Origin: Heterodera schachtii
Taxonomy: Eukaryota > Nematoda > Chromadorea > Rhabditida > Heteroderidae
Length of the DNA stretch: 64,000 nucleotides
Direction: 5' to 3'
Assembly (NCBI GenBank): GCA_023374025.1
Contig: SIJG01000204.1
Span: 9,760-73,759 of the forward strand
The translations under genes and the position numbers were made by a program. Shown piece by piece: positions 48,034-58,219 of this stretch. Numbering within the stretch: position 1 is the stretch's first letter; every line of letters starts with the position of its first letter. The notes beneath the pieces were generated by a model, which was not told the origin of the DNA, ran no database searches, and was given only the letters and a program-made list of their open reading frames with translations.

Positions 48034-48114
48034 ATGATAGGAAAGTCTAAATCAAGATCTCACTGTATAAATCCAATAGGAAAAGACAGAGCGGCGAGTA
48101 AGAAAAAATTGTAA
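48034..48114 (+). CDS. candidate small basic ORF or first exon, 26 codons
   Basis: ATG to TAA, reading MIGKSKSRSHCINPIGKDRA then ASKKKL. Strongly basic. A donor-like ATT|GTAAAT overlaps the stop, so this may be a first exon. The - strand is open too (LLAALSFPIGFIQ). Product unknown. Confidence 0.35.
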   Translation: MIGKSKSRSHCINPIGKDRAASKKKL

Positions 48115-48856
48115 ATGAATATAAAAAAAAGCATCGTGCAATTCAAAATATTGTTAAATTTAAACCCACGAAATAGGCACTTTCGATAATTTCATAATAG
48201 TAATGAAAATTTAACATTTTTAATATGTCGAAAATTTTTCTTAGTATTTGAAAAAATTGACTATGGCTCCCGAGTTATGAGATTAACTGATTTATGAATT
48301 AAAGATAAATAATCTCAAGAACAAGAAATGAAAATAGATTAAGACGATAAATTTACAATAAAATGAAAAAAAAATTTATAATTAAAAAAAATTAAAAAAA
48401 TATTATTAGGTAGAGAAAAACGATAAGTTATATAAAAAATATAAAAATAATGGATTATGAAAAAAGATTTTCAAGTTTTTAATTTACTCCTAAGAATTAA
48501 TTAAAATATGAAATAAACTCAGACTTATATAATTTAAATTTGTTATTAAACTGCAATAATTGTTACAAAATTTGTTTAAATATAGTAGACTTTTAATGTT
48601 TTAAATATTTTAATTTTGCGTGCTTTTTTTAATTATTTTTTTCTATGATTTTATTATACAAAACAATTTTAAAATGTTTAAAATTGAAAAAATGAACCAA
48701 AAATTGCGAAACAATGAATTTGTAGTCACAATTTTTTGAAATTTATTTTGGTGTAAAATGATCTATTTTTTATTTTCTAAATTGATATTATAAGGTTTAG
48801 TTTTTTTAATTTGAAATAATTATTTTCTTATCAATTATTAATGTTGCTCTTTTTGA

Positions 48857-48976
48857 CCTCATGAAATTTTGAAAAAGGAAACAGAGCAAATTTTGTCTGG
48901 GAAAAATCCATATTTTTTATCATTACTTGCTGATAAATCAGCAGAGTTGGGCTATCTTCGCTTATGTGCATTTTGA
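48857..48976 (+). CDS. candidate coding island, 39 codons
   Basis: Open from after a TGA at 48854-48856 to a TGA at 48974-48976, without ATG. It reads PHEILKKETEQILSGKNPYF then LSLLADKSAELGYLRLCAF, a composition expected of a globular or helical protein and unlike the AT-driven frames elsewhere. An AG just before GAAACAGAG (48877) could be the acceptor, and CTTAT|GTGCAT the donor. The overlapping - strand ATG frame (49016-48831) is probably the shadow. No family is recognised. Confidence 0.4.
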   Translation, partial: PHEILKKETEQILSGKNPYFLSLLADKSAELGYLRLCAF

Positions 48977-49303
48977 TTTCAGATTTAAAATTTTTTTTTT
49001 TACAAATAATTTTCAAATGACTTTCGAATAGTTTTAAAATTTTTGTATATGATTATTCTTTTTTAAATATTGTAGGCTAATTATATATTTATCTTCAATA
49101 ATTATGAATAAATAAATTAATTTTATCTGTTTTCCTCCATTAATCACTCCTTCGAAAAGTCGAACGAAAAAGCAAACTAAAGAAAGTTAATATTTGGGTT
49201 TTTATTTGAATGAACTTTTACATATTTTTTTTTTTTGAAAAACCTCTATCATTCATATAGAAAATTTTCTCAATCATAATGAAAGTTTGAAAAATCTTAA
49301 CAG

Positions 49304-49353
49304 AATAAAAATTCTATAGAGCGAAGTGAATATTTAAAAAAGAGGGGCTTTTG
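49304..49353 (+). CDS. candidate exon, 50 bases
   Basis: Acceptor aaaaatcttaacag and donor TTTTG|GTAGCC bound NKNSIERSEYLKKRGF in phase 0. It lies 330 bases after the 48857 island on the same strand and may belong with it. Confidence 0.3.
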
Positions 49354-49439
49354 GTAGCCAAAATGGGCTTTATAAAATTCACTATTCCCCTTTCGAAGTT
49401 AACCGTTTAAAATGATCACCTTTTAAGCCTAAATAAAAA

Positions 49440-51090
49440 TTTTTCATTCATCGATATATTTTTCCGGACATTAGTTGTTTGTTGTTAATGAAACATAATT
49501 TTTAATATTCTTTTTGATTTTTAAATAAATTTTTATGATAATTTAATTATTTCATTTATTTTTTTAATATGTATTTTTGATTTTTACAAAGGTTGGTTTG
49601 TTAATATTAATATTTTTTCACTTTTTATTTTGAAAATAATTAATTTGTTATCTATTTTTTATTTTGCTCTTTTCTCTCATATCTCGTACACTTCTCCCAG
49701 ACTCTTTCTTTTTGCTCAGTGGATTTAATATATTTCTTCTAATTAATATTTTTTAAATAATATAAATATAATTTTACTTTACCATATTCTTCATTATTAT
49801 TGCTTGTTTACATTTTTAAATTAATTTTTCTTTTTTGTTGCGAACAATAAAACATTAGATAAATTTTTACAATTTAAAAAATCTTTTGTAAATTTTTATA
49901 CTCACCGAATGTCGACGATTTTTCTGACCAGATTTATAAGTCTTCTTGCATAATAATTCGATTAATCAATTTTTTTTTTATAATAATTTATTTTTTTATA
50001 TTCTATTTCAAAAGATTTCAGATAATAATGTGAATATTTATATATTTTTTTAGCTTTTATTATTAGAAAATAAATAACATTTGTTCTTAATTCTTTTTTT
50101 ATGAATATTTATGGCAATATTAATTTCTTGGATTTTTTTCCTTTTTATAAAAAAATTATTTTTTATTTTCTTTTATTTAAATATTTTTCTTTTAAAATTA
50201 TTTTCTGTTTATTTATTAGACATACACTATATTTAAATTAAATGAATTAATGTTTATTTTTATAAAAAATTTACTATTAAAATTTTTTGATAATTAAATC
50301 TGTTCAGAAGAGAATTGTGATTGTTTTGGACATGAATTTTTTTAATTAATAATGTTATTATTTTGTATTTTTGAATATTTGAAATATTCCTTCTTTAAAT
50401 CCCTTGTTCTATTATGTTTTAGGCATTTTTTCTCCATTTAAACGTTAAAACACTAAATTTTTTATTGTATTCCTATTGTATTTTGTTTATTTATGTAAAA
50501 TTTTGAATTATAAAAATTTATTTTAATTTTATTTTTTCTTAATCTTACGACACTTAAAATTTTACGAATAGAAAGAGAAATTATTTTCAATTTATATATC
50601 TAAAATTTTCAATTCTTTTAGGTGAATCTTTTTATCGTTCTGAAGGAATTATAATAATCACCAACTATGCGGATTCATAATTTAATGTCAGACACAATTT
50701 CTAAAGATTATTAATTCAACAAAATTTTATTTACATCGAATAGAAGAAAAAAAATTATTTGAATAACCCATCAAATTTTAATTTTAATTATATTCAATAA
50801 CAATTTAATTGATTAATATGTAAACTTTTTTACAAATATTAATGAAATTATTAAAATTTTTCAAATATATAAAGAAGAATATACATTATGTGCATTAAAT
50901 GGCAGATTAGATGTGTCTAAAATTTACTACAGATTAATAAATAAATAACGAAATTTAAAGGAAATACTAACATTTAATATAATAAAGAATTTACCTTAAC
51001 ATCAGGGATGTGTTATGATTTACAAAATTCAAATTTCAATAAAAAAATAAAGCGCTTAAGCAGATATAAAAAATTTAATAGTTGAAGGCA
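49440..51090. other. T-rich stretch without a supportable gene
   Basis: Strongly T-rich with long pyrimidine runs until about 50.7 kb, where A becomes more common. No coding-like islet found. Confidence 0.5.
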
Positions 51091-51121
51091 ACGTTAATTA
51101 AAGAAAAGCATTTATTACAAT

Positions 51122-51379
51122 ATGAAAAAAATATATAGATCTTATACCCTTCTTGAAGAGGCTCATACTGGATGTAATGGAACATAATGATTTAATTAAT
51201 TTCACCGCTATGAAACAATTAAAGGAAAAATTTACATAAAGCGCGATTAAAACAAAGCAAAAATGATCTGGAACCAACTGCGTGAAAGACCAACAATCGG
51301 AAATCGACTCAGACAAATAGAAGTACAATCAGCGGGTACGAATAATTCAAAAATAAGAAATGTAAATTTAATTGATTAA
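51122..51379 (+). CDS. coding island with three overlapping + frames
   Basis: Three + strand readings follow each other. ATG 51122 gives MKKIYRSYTLLEEAHTGCNG and stops at 51187. A second frame, 51126-51239, gives YIDLIPFLKRLILDVMEHND then LINFTAMKQLKEKFT and stops. A third, ATG 51263 to TAA 51379, gives MIWNQLRERPTIGNRLRQIE then VQSAGTNNSKIRNVNLID. The second frame is the most protein-like. Frame changes suggest either short introns or a decayed gene. The 76-codon - strand frame over the same bases is rich in F, S and C and is probably a shadow. Confidence 0.4.
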
Positions 51380-51886
51380 AACTAATATATCTATACTTTT
51401 AATAACATGAAAATTAATTTTTATTTTTTGATTAATTTATCTTCTATAATAAAATTAAATGTAGAATTGTTAGTTTTCTTTATTCAGAATAATTATAGAA
51501 TTTAATTTATGAAATTTAATTAATCGACAGAAGTTTTTTAATTTTTCTTATAATATACAATATGAAATGCACATAAAATATTCAAAAAGCACAGTTTTTT
51601 CATCTTCATTTTGAGAATAAATTGAAAAAACTAATTAAATTAAAATATGTGAAATTTTTATGTAATTATAAATGGTTTATTAGAGAATAGAATATTATCA
51701 GTTTCATTTTACTTAAAAATTAGGTATAGCTTTAAAAATCCATATTTTCAAAGTTTAATTGTATTTAATCTATTTAAAATGAATAATAGCCTATTTATTT
51801 TCATCGTTAAAATATATTGAATGCACCATGTGATACATTATTCCAATTTAATATTTTATTATTTTACTTAAAATAATACGAAATAA

Positions 51887-52027
51887 CTTAAATTCTCATG
51901 TTGCCTAGTGGTGATTCTCTTAATTAAAAATATTATTTTTGAATATGCATCTTGGAATCAAAGTGTAGGGACACAATTGGGGCAGATCCTATACTCTCAG
52001 CAGTTAATCAAACAAAATTATTCCTAA
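51887..52027 (+). CDS. candidate coding island, 46 codons
   Basis: Open from CTT 51887 to TAA 52025-52027 without ATG. It reads CCLVVILLIKNIIFEYASWN then QSVGTQLGQILYSQQLIKQN. A hydrophobic stretch precedes a polar, glutamine-rich tail. Another + frame is open over the same GC-richer core (RDTIGADPILSAVNQTKLFL). No splice site is decisive. Product not recognised. Confidence 0.35.
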   Translation, partial: LKFSCCLVVILLIKNIIFEYASWNQSVGTQLGQILYSQQLIKQNYS

Positions 52028-52633
52028 TGAATGTTGTCATTTGAATTCTTTTAAAATTTAAAAGAAAATGGTTAACTTTTTATAGTTTCATTCATTTTTT
52101 ACAAAATTCAATAATTCCTGGCCTTTTTCATTTTTTAATATTTTGCTCCATTCGGTTTCTTATTTTAATTATTAATATTAATTGCAATTATTTTAAATAA
52201 ACTTAATAATAGTTAAAATGATGAAAAAAATCATTTGCATTTGTTCAATAAGCGTTCATCATATTTTGATGTGTATTTCTAAATAGACTATTAAACCTTA
52301 GATAATGATTAAGGCTGGCGGTTAAACATTGGTTCCTCATATATTTCTATTTTTTTTTACTAAATATATAAAATCCTATAAAAATTGTATTACTTTAGAG
52401 TTAATGTTTTTCAATTAATAATTAAAATTAATAAATTAATTTCCTTCTTATTTTCGCCATTATTTTTATTTACTGCAAATAATTGATTTTTATTTAAATT
52501 CAAATACTTTTTTATTCTTTCGTTTTTTGATAATTTTGAAATTTTTCAAAAAATATTTGGCAACATTGAATTAAACTTATTTTTAATTGATTATTAGCTA
52601 ACTATTCTATGTACTTAACTTGTTCAATCCCAT

Positions 52634-52673
52634 ATGCTTGAACGCTACGTTGGCTGGCTTACGCAATTTTTGG
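52634..52673 (+). CDS. candidate first exon; N-terminus reminiscent of VPS13-type proteins
   Basis: ATG followed by 40 bases to a good donor (TTGG|GTAAAT), reading MLERYVGWLTQFL, or MLERYVGWLTQFLGKY if translation continues. Proteins of the VPS13/chorein lipid-transfer family begin with a similar pattern (M, small hydrophobics, then F/YLG.Y). That is a resemblance over 16 residues only, from memory. No convincing second exon was found downstream; an islet near 53292 (LSLGIGFIW) is at best suggestive. Another frame, NATLAGLRNFW, is also open up to the same donor. Confidence 0.25.
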
Positions 52674-52679
52674 GTAAAT

Positions 52680-54060
52680 ATTTATTATTTTATTTATTAT
52701 TCTAGTTTAAAATAATTCATTTATTTAATTTATAATTTCATAAATTAGCTATTTCTTAATTCTTTCTTATTTTTTTTAATTTAATGTTTTCCTCTTTTTA
52801 CTTTTTCATTTTAATGAATCTCTTTGTATGTCATCAATTGCATTAATTAGTTGTTTAAATTAAATCAATTGATTTTTTGACAACAAAAATTGCCGCAAAT
52901 ATCATGGGACAGTTCACTTAACTGTTTAAAAGATTTTTATCATTAATTCTTATGCGATTACGATTTATTAATATATGCTTATTTTTTTTTATTTGAAATG
53001 ATAATATTAATTTAATTTTTCATTTTCATTTTCACTAAGCTAATTACTTTCAATTTCCTATTATTTTTTATTATTTTGTGTTGGATTAATCAATATAGTA
53101 TTATATCACAATTTCTTTTACATTAATCATTTCTTCTATAAAAATATTAATAATTAATTTAACACTGGTTGATCTTTGGTATTTATTATCCTTGTTGTAG
53201 TGAATGTCTTATATAAATTAGAATATTTAAAAATTTGTACTATTTAATATATTGGATTTCTCTATTATTAAACTATTATGTATTTGCCAGGTTATCATTA
53301 GGGATCGGATTTATATGGGTTTCCATATGTTTTTTGAAATAATAAATATGAATTCTGATTATTGAATTCTATAATTCATATTTAAAATTATTTTTCTTGA
53401 TTTTAAACAATTTCAAATTATTTTGGTGTAAATTTTTGATAATGTTTTTTCTATTAATTTTTTTTTAATTTTATTTTTGTGGAGGCTGTTGTTGGCACCA
53501 CTGATTAATCATAATAGATTTATTTTTTCGTCATTTAATATTGAAATTATCTTTCTTTTTAATTTAATTAAAATAACATTATTTTCAACGAAATTTAATA
53601 TTATTCATTTTTAGCTGCCAAATGTATAAAAATGTACATAAACCGAAATTGTATAAAAAATCGTAAAATTTATACCAAAATATCGGAATATGTTGAAAAA
53701 ACGTGCACATTTATTCAAAGTTTTTCTCATTAGAGTTGAATAATTTTTTATTTTGAATTAAAATTTCAAATGCTAAATGTTTTGAAGTTGTTTAATCCAT
53801 TTTATTATGAAAAAATGCAATTTAAATTGTCAAAATTAAATTTCATAAAGTAAGTAAGAAAGCAAATAAAGATGCTAGGTCTTCCACAAAAAACTCAGTG
53901 ATTGATAATAATTTGTATTTTAATATACGATTCACAAAATTCATGTGTCAAATCAATAACACTCAACTCAATATTAAATAATTATACGCTGCATTGTAAA
54001 TGTAAAATTAATATACATATAAATTATATTTAAAAAATATTTAATTATAATATTATTATA
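52680..54060. other. T-rich stretch without a supportable gene
   Basis: GC-richer spots at 53290-53330 and 53480-53520 are readable but unsupported. At 53643-53680 a word beginning CCGAAATTGTATAAAAA recurs at 54352-54388 in the same orientation, both followed by TATACCAAA. Confidence 0.45.
53620..53685. repeat. short direct repeat pair, copy 1
   Basis: Shares CCGAAATTGTATAAAAA, TCGTAAA and TATACCAAA, and the upstream ATGTACATAAA, with 54325-54388. Between the copies lies a 62-codon ATG frame (54071-54259) whose middle, SGFEEFIKNHEAIELVKSYQ, is charged and may be a remnant of something the repeats once flanked. Confidence 0.55.
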
Positions 54061-54608
54061 ATCTAGAAAAATGAATAAAACTCTTATTTTTTTTAATTTT
54101 TTCTTATCTCTATTTGAGCATTCGACTACTTCTAATTCTGGTTTTGAAGAATTTATAAAAAATCATGAAGCTATAGAACTCGTCAAAAGTTATCAAAAAG
54201 TTTTTCATACATTTTTCCATTTATTGAATAATAATTTCCGGGTGTTTCTTTCTATTTAGCGCCAATATTCAAATTGTTTTTCACATTACTAGAGCTACAA
54301 ATATGTAGAAAACCTTGTCAAAATATGTACATAAATATGAAAGAAAAAGATCCGAAATTGTATAAAAAGTCGTAAACATATACCAAACTTAAAATAATTT
54401 AAATATTAAATTCTTGTTAAAAGAACAAAATAAATATTTATCAATTAATAAAATAAAAAAAAATCAAAATTTTTCATGAAAATAAAAGCTTATACTTTAA
54501 AAATATTATATAATATTTTCATTAAATATTTATTTTACAACAAACTTTATTATTTGTCCATTTTTGTTTTGCGGTGCGTTTTTTAAAAACTTCGGGGACA
54601 GTTTGGGT

Positions 54609-54634
54609 CCGGCGGTGCCGATAGGCGCAGCAGG
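54609..54634 (+). repeat. hairpin repeat, copy 2 (mutated arm)
   Basis: Same 5' arm (CCGGCGGTGCC) and GATA loop. The 3' arm reads GGCGCAGCAGG, where two CG steps have become CA relative to the intact copies. That breaks two pairs and is the pattern expected from methylated-CpG decay. Confidence 0.75.
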
Positions 54635-54765
54635 GAAAAATTTTTGAAATTATTCAAAAAATGACCAAAACTTGTTATTTTTAAATTTTTTGTTTTTAAA
54701 TTGCTCTTTTTGTGTCGCTGTTTTTTCAGAAAACTTTTTGGGAACATTGGGGGCAGGGGCGGGGT

Positions 54766-54791
54766 CCGGCGGTGCCGATAGGCGCCGCCGG
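54766..54791 (+). repeat. hairpin repeat, copy 3 (GATA loop)
   Basis: Intact arms 54766-54776 and 54781-54791 around GATA, 11 pairs including one G-T. It is preceded by a G-rich stretch and followed by TTTGTTAACAG, as in the 8.37 kb copy. Confidence 0.8.
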
Positions 54792-54894
54792 AAAAATTTT
54801 TGAGTGAGATTTGTTAACAGAATTTTTTAAGTTGAAATATTTTATTTATTAAATTTCAGTTGAAATAATGTAACGAAAAAATAAAAAAATTTCT

Positions 54895-54966
54895 GTTCCG
54901 TTGGGGAATTGAACCCAGGCGAAAAATACTGAAAGGCAGAAAGTTTAACCACCAGACCACTTTTGA
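54895..54966 (-). tRNA. degenerate tRNA-Glu(TTC)-like sequence
   Basis: On the - strand it has an A box (TGGTCTGGTGGTTAAAC) and a B box (GGGTTCAATTCCCC) at normal spacing. Between them lies TCTGCCTTTCAG, whose loop CTTTCAG carries a TTC anticodon, as in tRNA-Glu, whose D arm (TGGTCTAGTGGTTA) it also resembles. The 3' half of the anticodon stem (GTATTT instead of GCAGA-like) and most of the acceptor stem do not pair. A run of seven T follows at 54889-54883 and could terminate RNA polymerase III. I read it as a pseudogene or SINE head. Confidence 0.6.
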
Positions 54967-55860
54967 ATTTGATCTATCAAAAACAATGTTCTCTAATTTT
55001 ATAAGACATTAAGGAAGCAGAGAGAAGATTTATGATGTTTTTTCGCTTAAATTTAAAAAAAATTAAAAGTTATTTTCTCTCGATATTAACAAATAATGAA
55101 AAACTTTTAATTCAATTCACAATAAAAAAAGTATTCCCAATAAATGAGCCCCTTAAAAAATGATTTTCTCAAAGCTTAATAAATTATTTTAAGGATCAAC
55201 CTTATTTAACTTTTATAAATTCCACAATTTTAAATATAATTTTATTTTATTTCCAATTGATTTTAAATTTGTTTTAGCGATTTCGAAATTAATATTTTTT
55301 TGTTATTAATTAATCATCATATTTAATTCATTTCTTTTAATTAAATAATGTAAAATAAGTTAATTTAATATTTTTGTCCCTTTTTGCTTTTAATACGATG
55401 TTGCATCGATTTTCAGAATGATGCTCGTTTGAATCGCTTATAATTAATTAAGCTTTTATTCAATATTTTGCTTTTCTTCATTTAAAAAACAAATTTTTAA
55501 TACTTTATTTGAAACTGAGTTTTCACATTTTACAAGCATTGAAAAGATTTATATATTTTTCTTACAAATTTTTATTATTTTAACGTATACACATTGGTTT
55601 TATTATATATTTCACTAGGTTTTTCAAAAAAATTAACTTTAATTATTGGATATTTAATTATAAATATTTGCTAATTAAAATTAATTATTCTAAATCTTTT
55701 ATTTCTTTTCAATTACGACCTTATGATTATTTTACATTTAACTCTGAAGATCTGAAAAATAGATTTACATAAATAAAAAGCTTTATTTATTAATAATTTT
55801 TTAAAGGCCTTGTTAAATTTGGATTAAAGGTCTTTTTCTCAGCTAAATCTCATGCTTTAG

Positions 55861-55890
55861 CCTCTGTGTTGGAATTTACCTATTATTGAG
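55861..55890 (+). CDS. candidate 30-base exon with consensus splice sites
   Basis: It has the best splice context seen here: acceptor ctcagctaaatctcatgctttag and donor GAG|GTGAGT, which matches the general eukaryotic consensus. The 30 bases read PLCWNLPIIE in phase 0. An alternative uses the upstream AG (tctttttctcag) and reads KSHALASVLEFTYY to a stop. Product unknown. Confidence 0.4.
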
Positions 55891-56583
55891 GTGAGTCCAT
55901 CGTACTCAAAATAAAAATTCCTAATTTTTAAATTTTTTTCCGTTTCAAAAAATGATTAGCCGCGTAAACTGGAACATAGCCAATATCGATTTAATAAAAA
56001 GATTTTTTTTAATATATATTTTTTTAATTTCTCTTCTGGTATGAATTATAAAATGAGTTTGCAATAATTTTTTCAAAAATATTATTAACCTTATTAATTA
56101 TCCATATGATTATTGAATCATTCGAGATTTTTTGCTACTCCTTTGCCAATTGCAATTAATTTGGTCATTTAATTAAATTCTAAAAATTCATTAATTTCAT
56201 TTTTTATCGCAAGTGTTTTATTAATTGATTGGTATTTATTAAGTGTTATTTGTACTTTTGGCTATTATTTTGATAATTTGAATTAAGGTTATCGATAATC
56301 ATAATAAATTTAATTTTGTAATGATTTTTCAGAAGTTAGCCTTGATTTATTCAAATTAACTCTGCAAAACTATTATTATTATTATTATTATTTTTGCTAA
56401 ATTAAATGAGTATTTAAGTGAATATTTAAAATAAAATCGAAAATTTGATAAAATTTTATACAATTTGAATATAATTAATATGCAATTTTAGTGTTATATA
56501 TTTATAGTTATTAAAAAAAAAGAGTGCGATTATCTATTTTATTATTATGCTACTCAAAAATATTGATTTGACTTTTTACAATA

Positions 56584-56668
56584 TTTTAATTAAATAATTT
56601 TCCCGCCGAGCGCCCCCATACACTTTTCTGCTTTTTCTGGATCCGTTTTCTTAATGTTTATATTTCAT
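56584..56668 (+). CDS. weak coding island
   Basis: GC-richer core (cccgccgagcgcccccatac). One frame reads NFPAERPHTLFCFFWIRFLN then VYISSE and stops at TAA. A second frame is open too (PPSAPIHFSAFSGS). It contains a long pyrimidine tract, so it might be an intron 3' end rather than coding. Confidence 0.2.
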
Positions 56669-58080
56669 CAGAATAAATCGATATTTTACATATGAGTTAG
56701 TTTAAGATTAACAATTTTTTTCTTCAATTTTAATGTTTACCAATTATTTATAAATATTTTATTAAAAGCCCGTGGTTTTTTATTTTGTTTTTTTTATTTG
56801 AATTGTTTTGTATATTTTCTGTCATTTTAATTTAAATTTTTTATCATTGATTTTTTGATGCTTAATTGGTGCTAAGCTTTGCCTTTTTGGTCCTATATTT
56901 TATTTATTTTCAATTTTTCAAATATATTATTTTAATAGAATTTTTAGAAATAAATATTATGTATAATCAAATACATAATGCGCCAAGAAATGAAGCAAAA
57001 AACTAAAAATTAATTTGCTCAAGAGAGATTTTAGAAAAATAAATAATTAAATTTTAATTCATTTTGTAAAAATTTTTTACTGTTGAAATAAAAACAAATT
57101 AAGAAAAAATTTTCTCAATTTAAGTGATTTAACTTGAAAACAAATAAAATACAAAATGAATTTTATTTAATATTAAATAATAATATCTAATGTGATAATT
57201 GTAGTTGCAGTGAGCCAATTTCGAAGCGAAAAGGAATGATTAATATTAATGACATTTAATTAAATTAACCATAATAAAATTTGAAATTTTAACAAAAAAA
57301 TAATATAATTTACTAATTGATAACAAAACATAAAAAACGATAATCTTTATAAAGTATTTTTTAGTTAAATTTGAAAATTAATAAGGAAAATTTTTTACTT
57401 ATAAATAAAAAACCTTTCAACTTTTTAAACTAAAATTTTTTTTACTCATGATTAACTCAAAAAATATTATATTCATATAAAATTACATATATTAAAAGAC
57501 TTATATATATTTACATTTAATAAAAGATACCAATAAAATAAATTACAAAAAAGAAAATTTAGAAATACTAAAATAACTTAATAAAAAAAAAAAAACAAAA
57601 AAAAGGCAACCTAAATTGTTAATAAAAATTTCTGACAATTATTACAGGAAATTACAAATCTTAATGAATGGCAAACAATTTCAATAAAAAAATAACAAAT
57701 TTAAAAAGATTAAATATTTCATTTTGCAACTTTATTATGTGTTATTTTAATTTAATATTGTAATATTTAGACCTATAATTATTAATAATTTTCATTATTT
57801 ATTTACTTATAATGTCTAAATCTATTAGTGAAAAAATTCCTAAGTAAAATATAAATCAATAAAAGCAAAAAATTGCTAAAATTCAAATCAATAAATTAAA
57901 GCATAAATGAATTAAATTTTTAAGATTTCTGCGGCCAACCAATTATGACAATTAAATTAACTATTAATAAAATTTCAAATTTAAAAGCAATAAATAAAAT
58001 AGAATTTACTAGAAGGAATGAAATAAGGTATTTATCTGAGGTCAAAGATTCTTTTGTTTCAATAAAAATTGATTTATAGG

Positions 58081-58212
58081 TTATTCTTCATTTTTGGTTA
58101 TGGATATCTCTGAGTCCCGGTTAAAAGCGAACACTTCCGTACCTGATTTTTTTTTACATGAAAAATGGCAAGCATACAAATGAAACCCATAATTAAAAAA
58201 TATTATTAACAT
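58081..58212 (-). CDS. candidate small ORF, 43 codons
   Basis: ATG 58212-58210 to TAA 58083-58081. It begins MLIIFFNYGFHLYACHFSCK, a hydrophobic, possibly signal-like start, and ends SGTEVFAFNRDSEISITKNE, which is hydrophilic. The second half is clearly GC-richer. An alternative is that an acceptor ending AATCAG splices in front of QVRK-type readings in another frame. No family is recognised. Confidence 0.35.
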   Translation of the reverse strand: MLIIFFNYGFHLYACHFSCKKKSGTEVFAFNRDSEISITKNEE

Positions 58213-58219
58213 TTATAAA

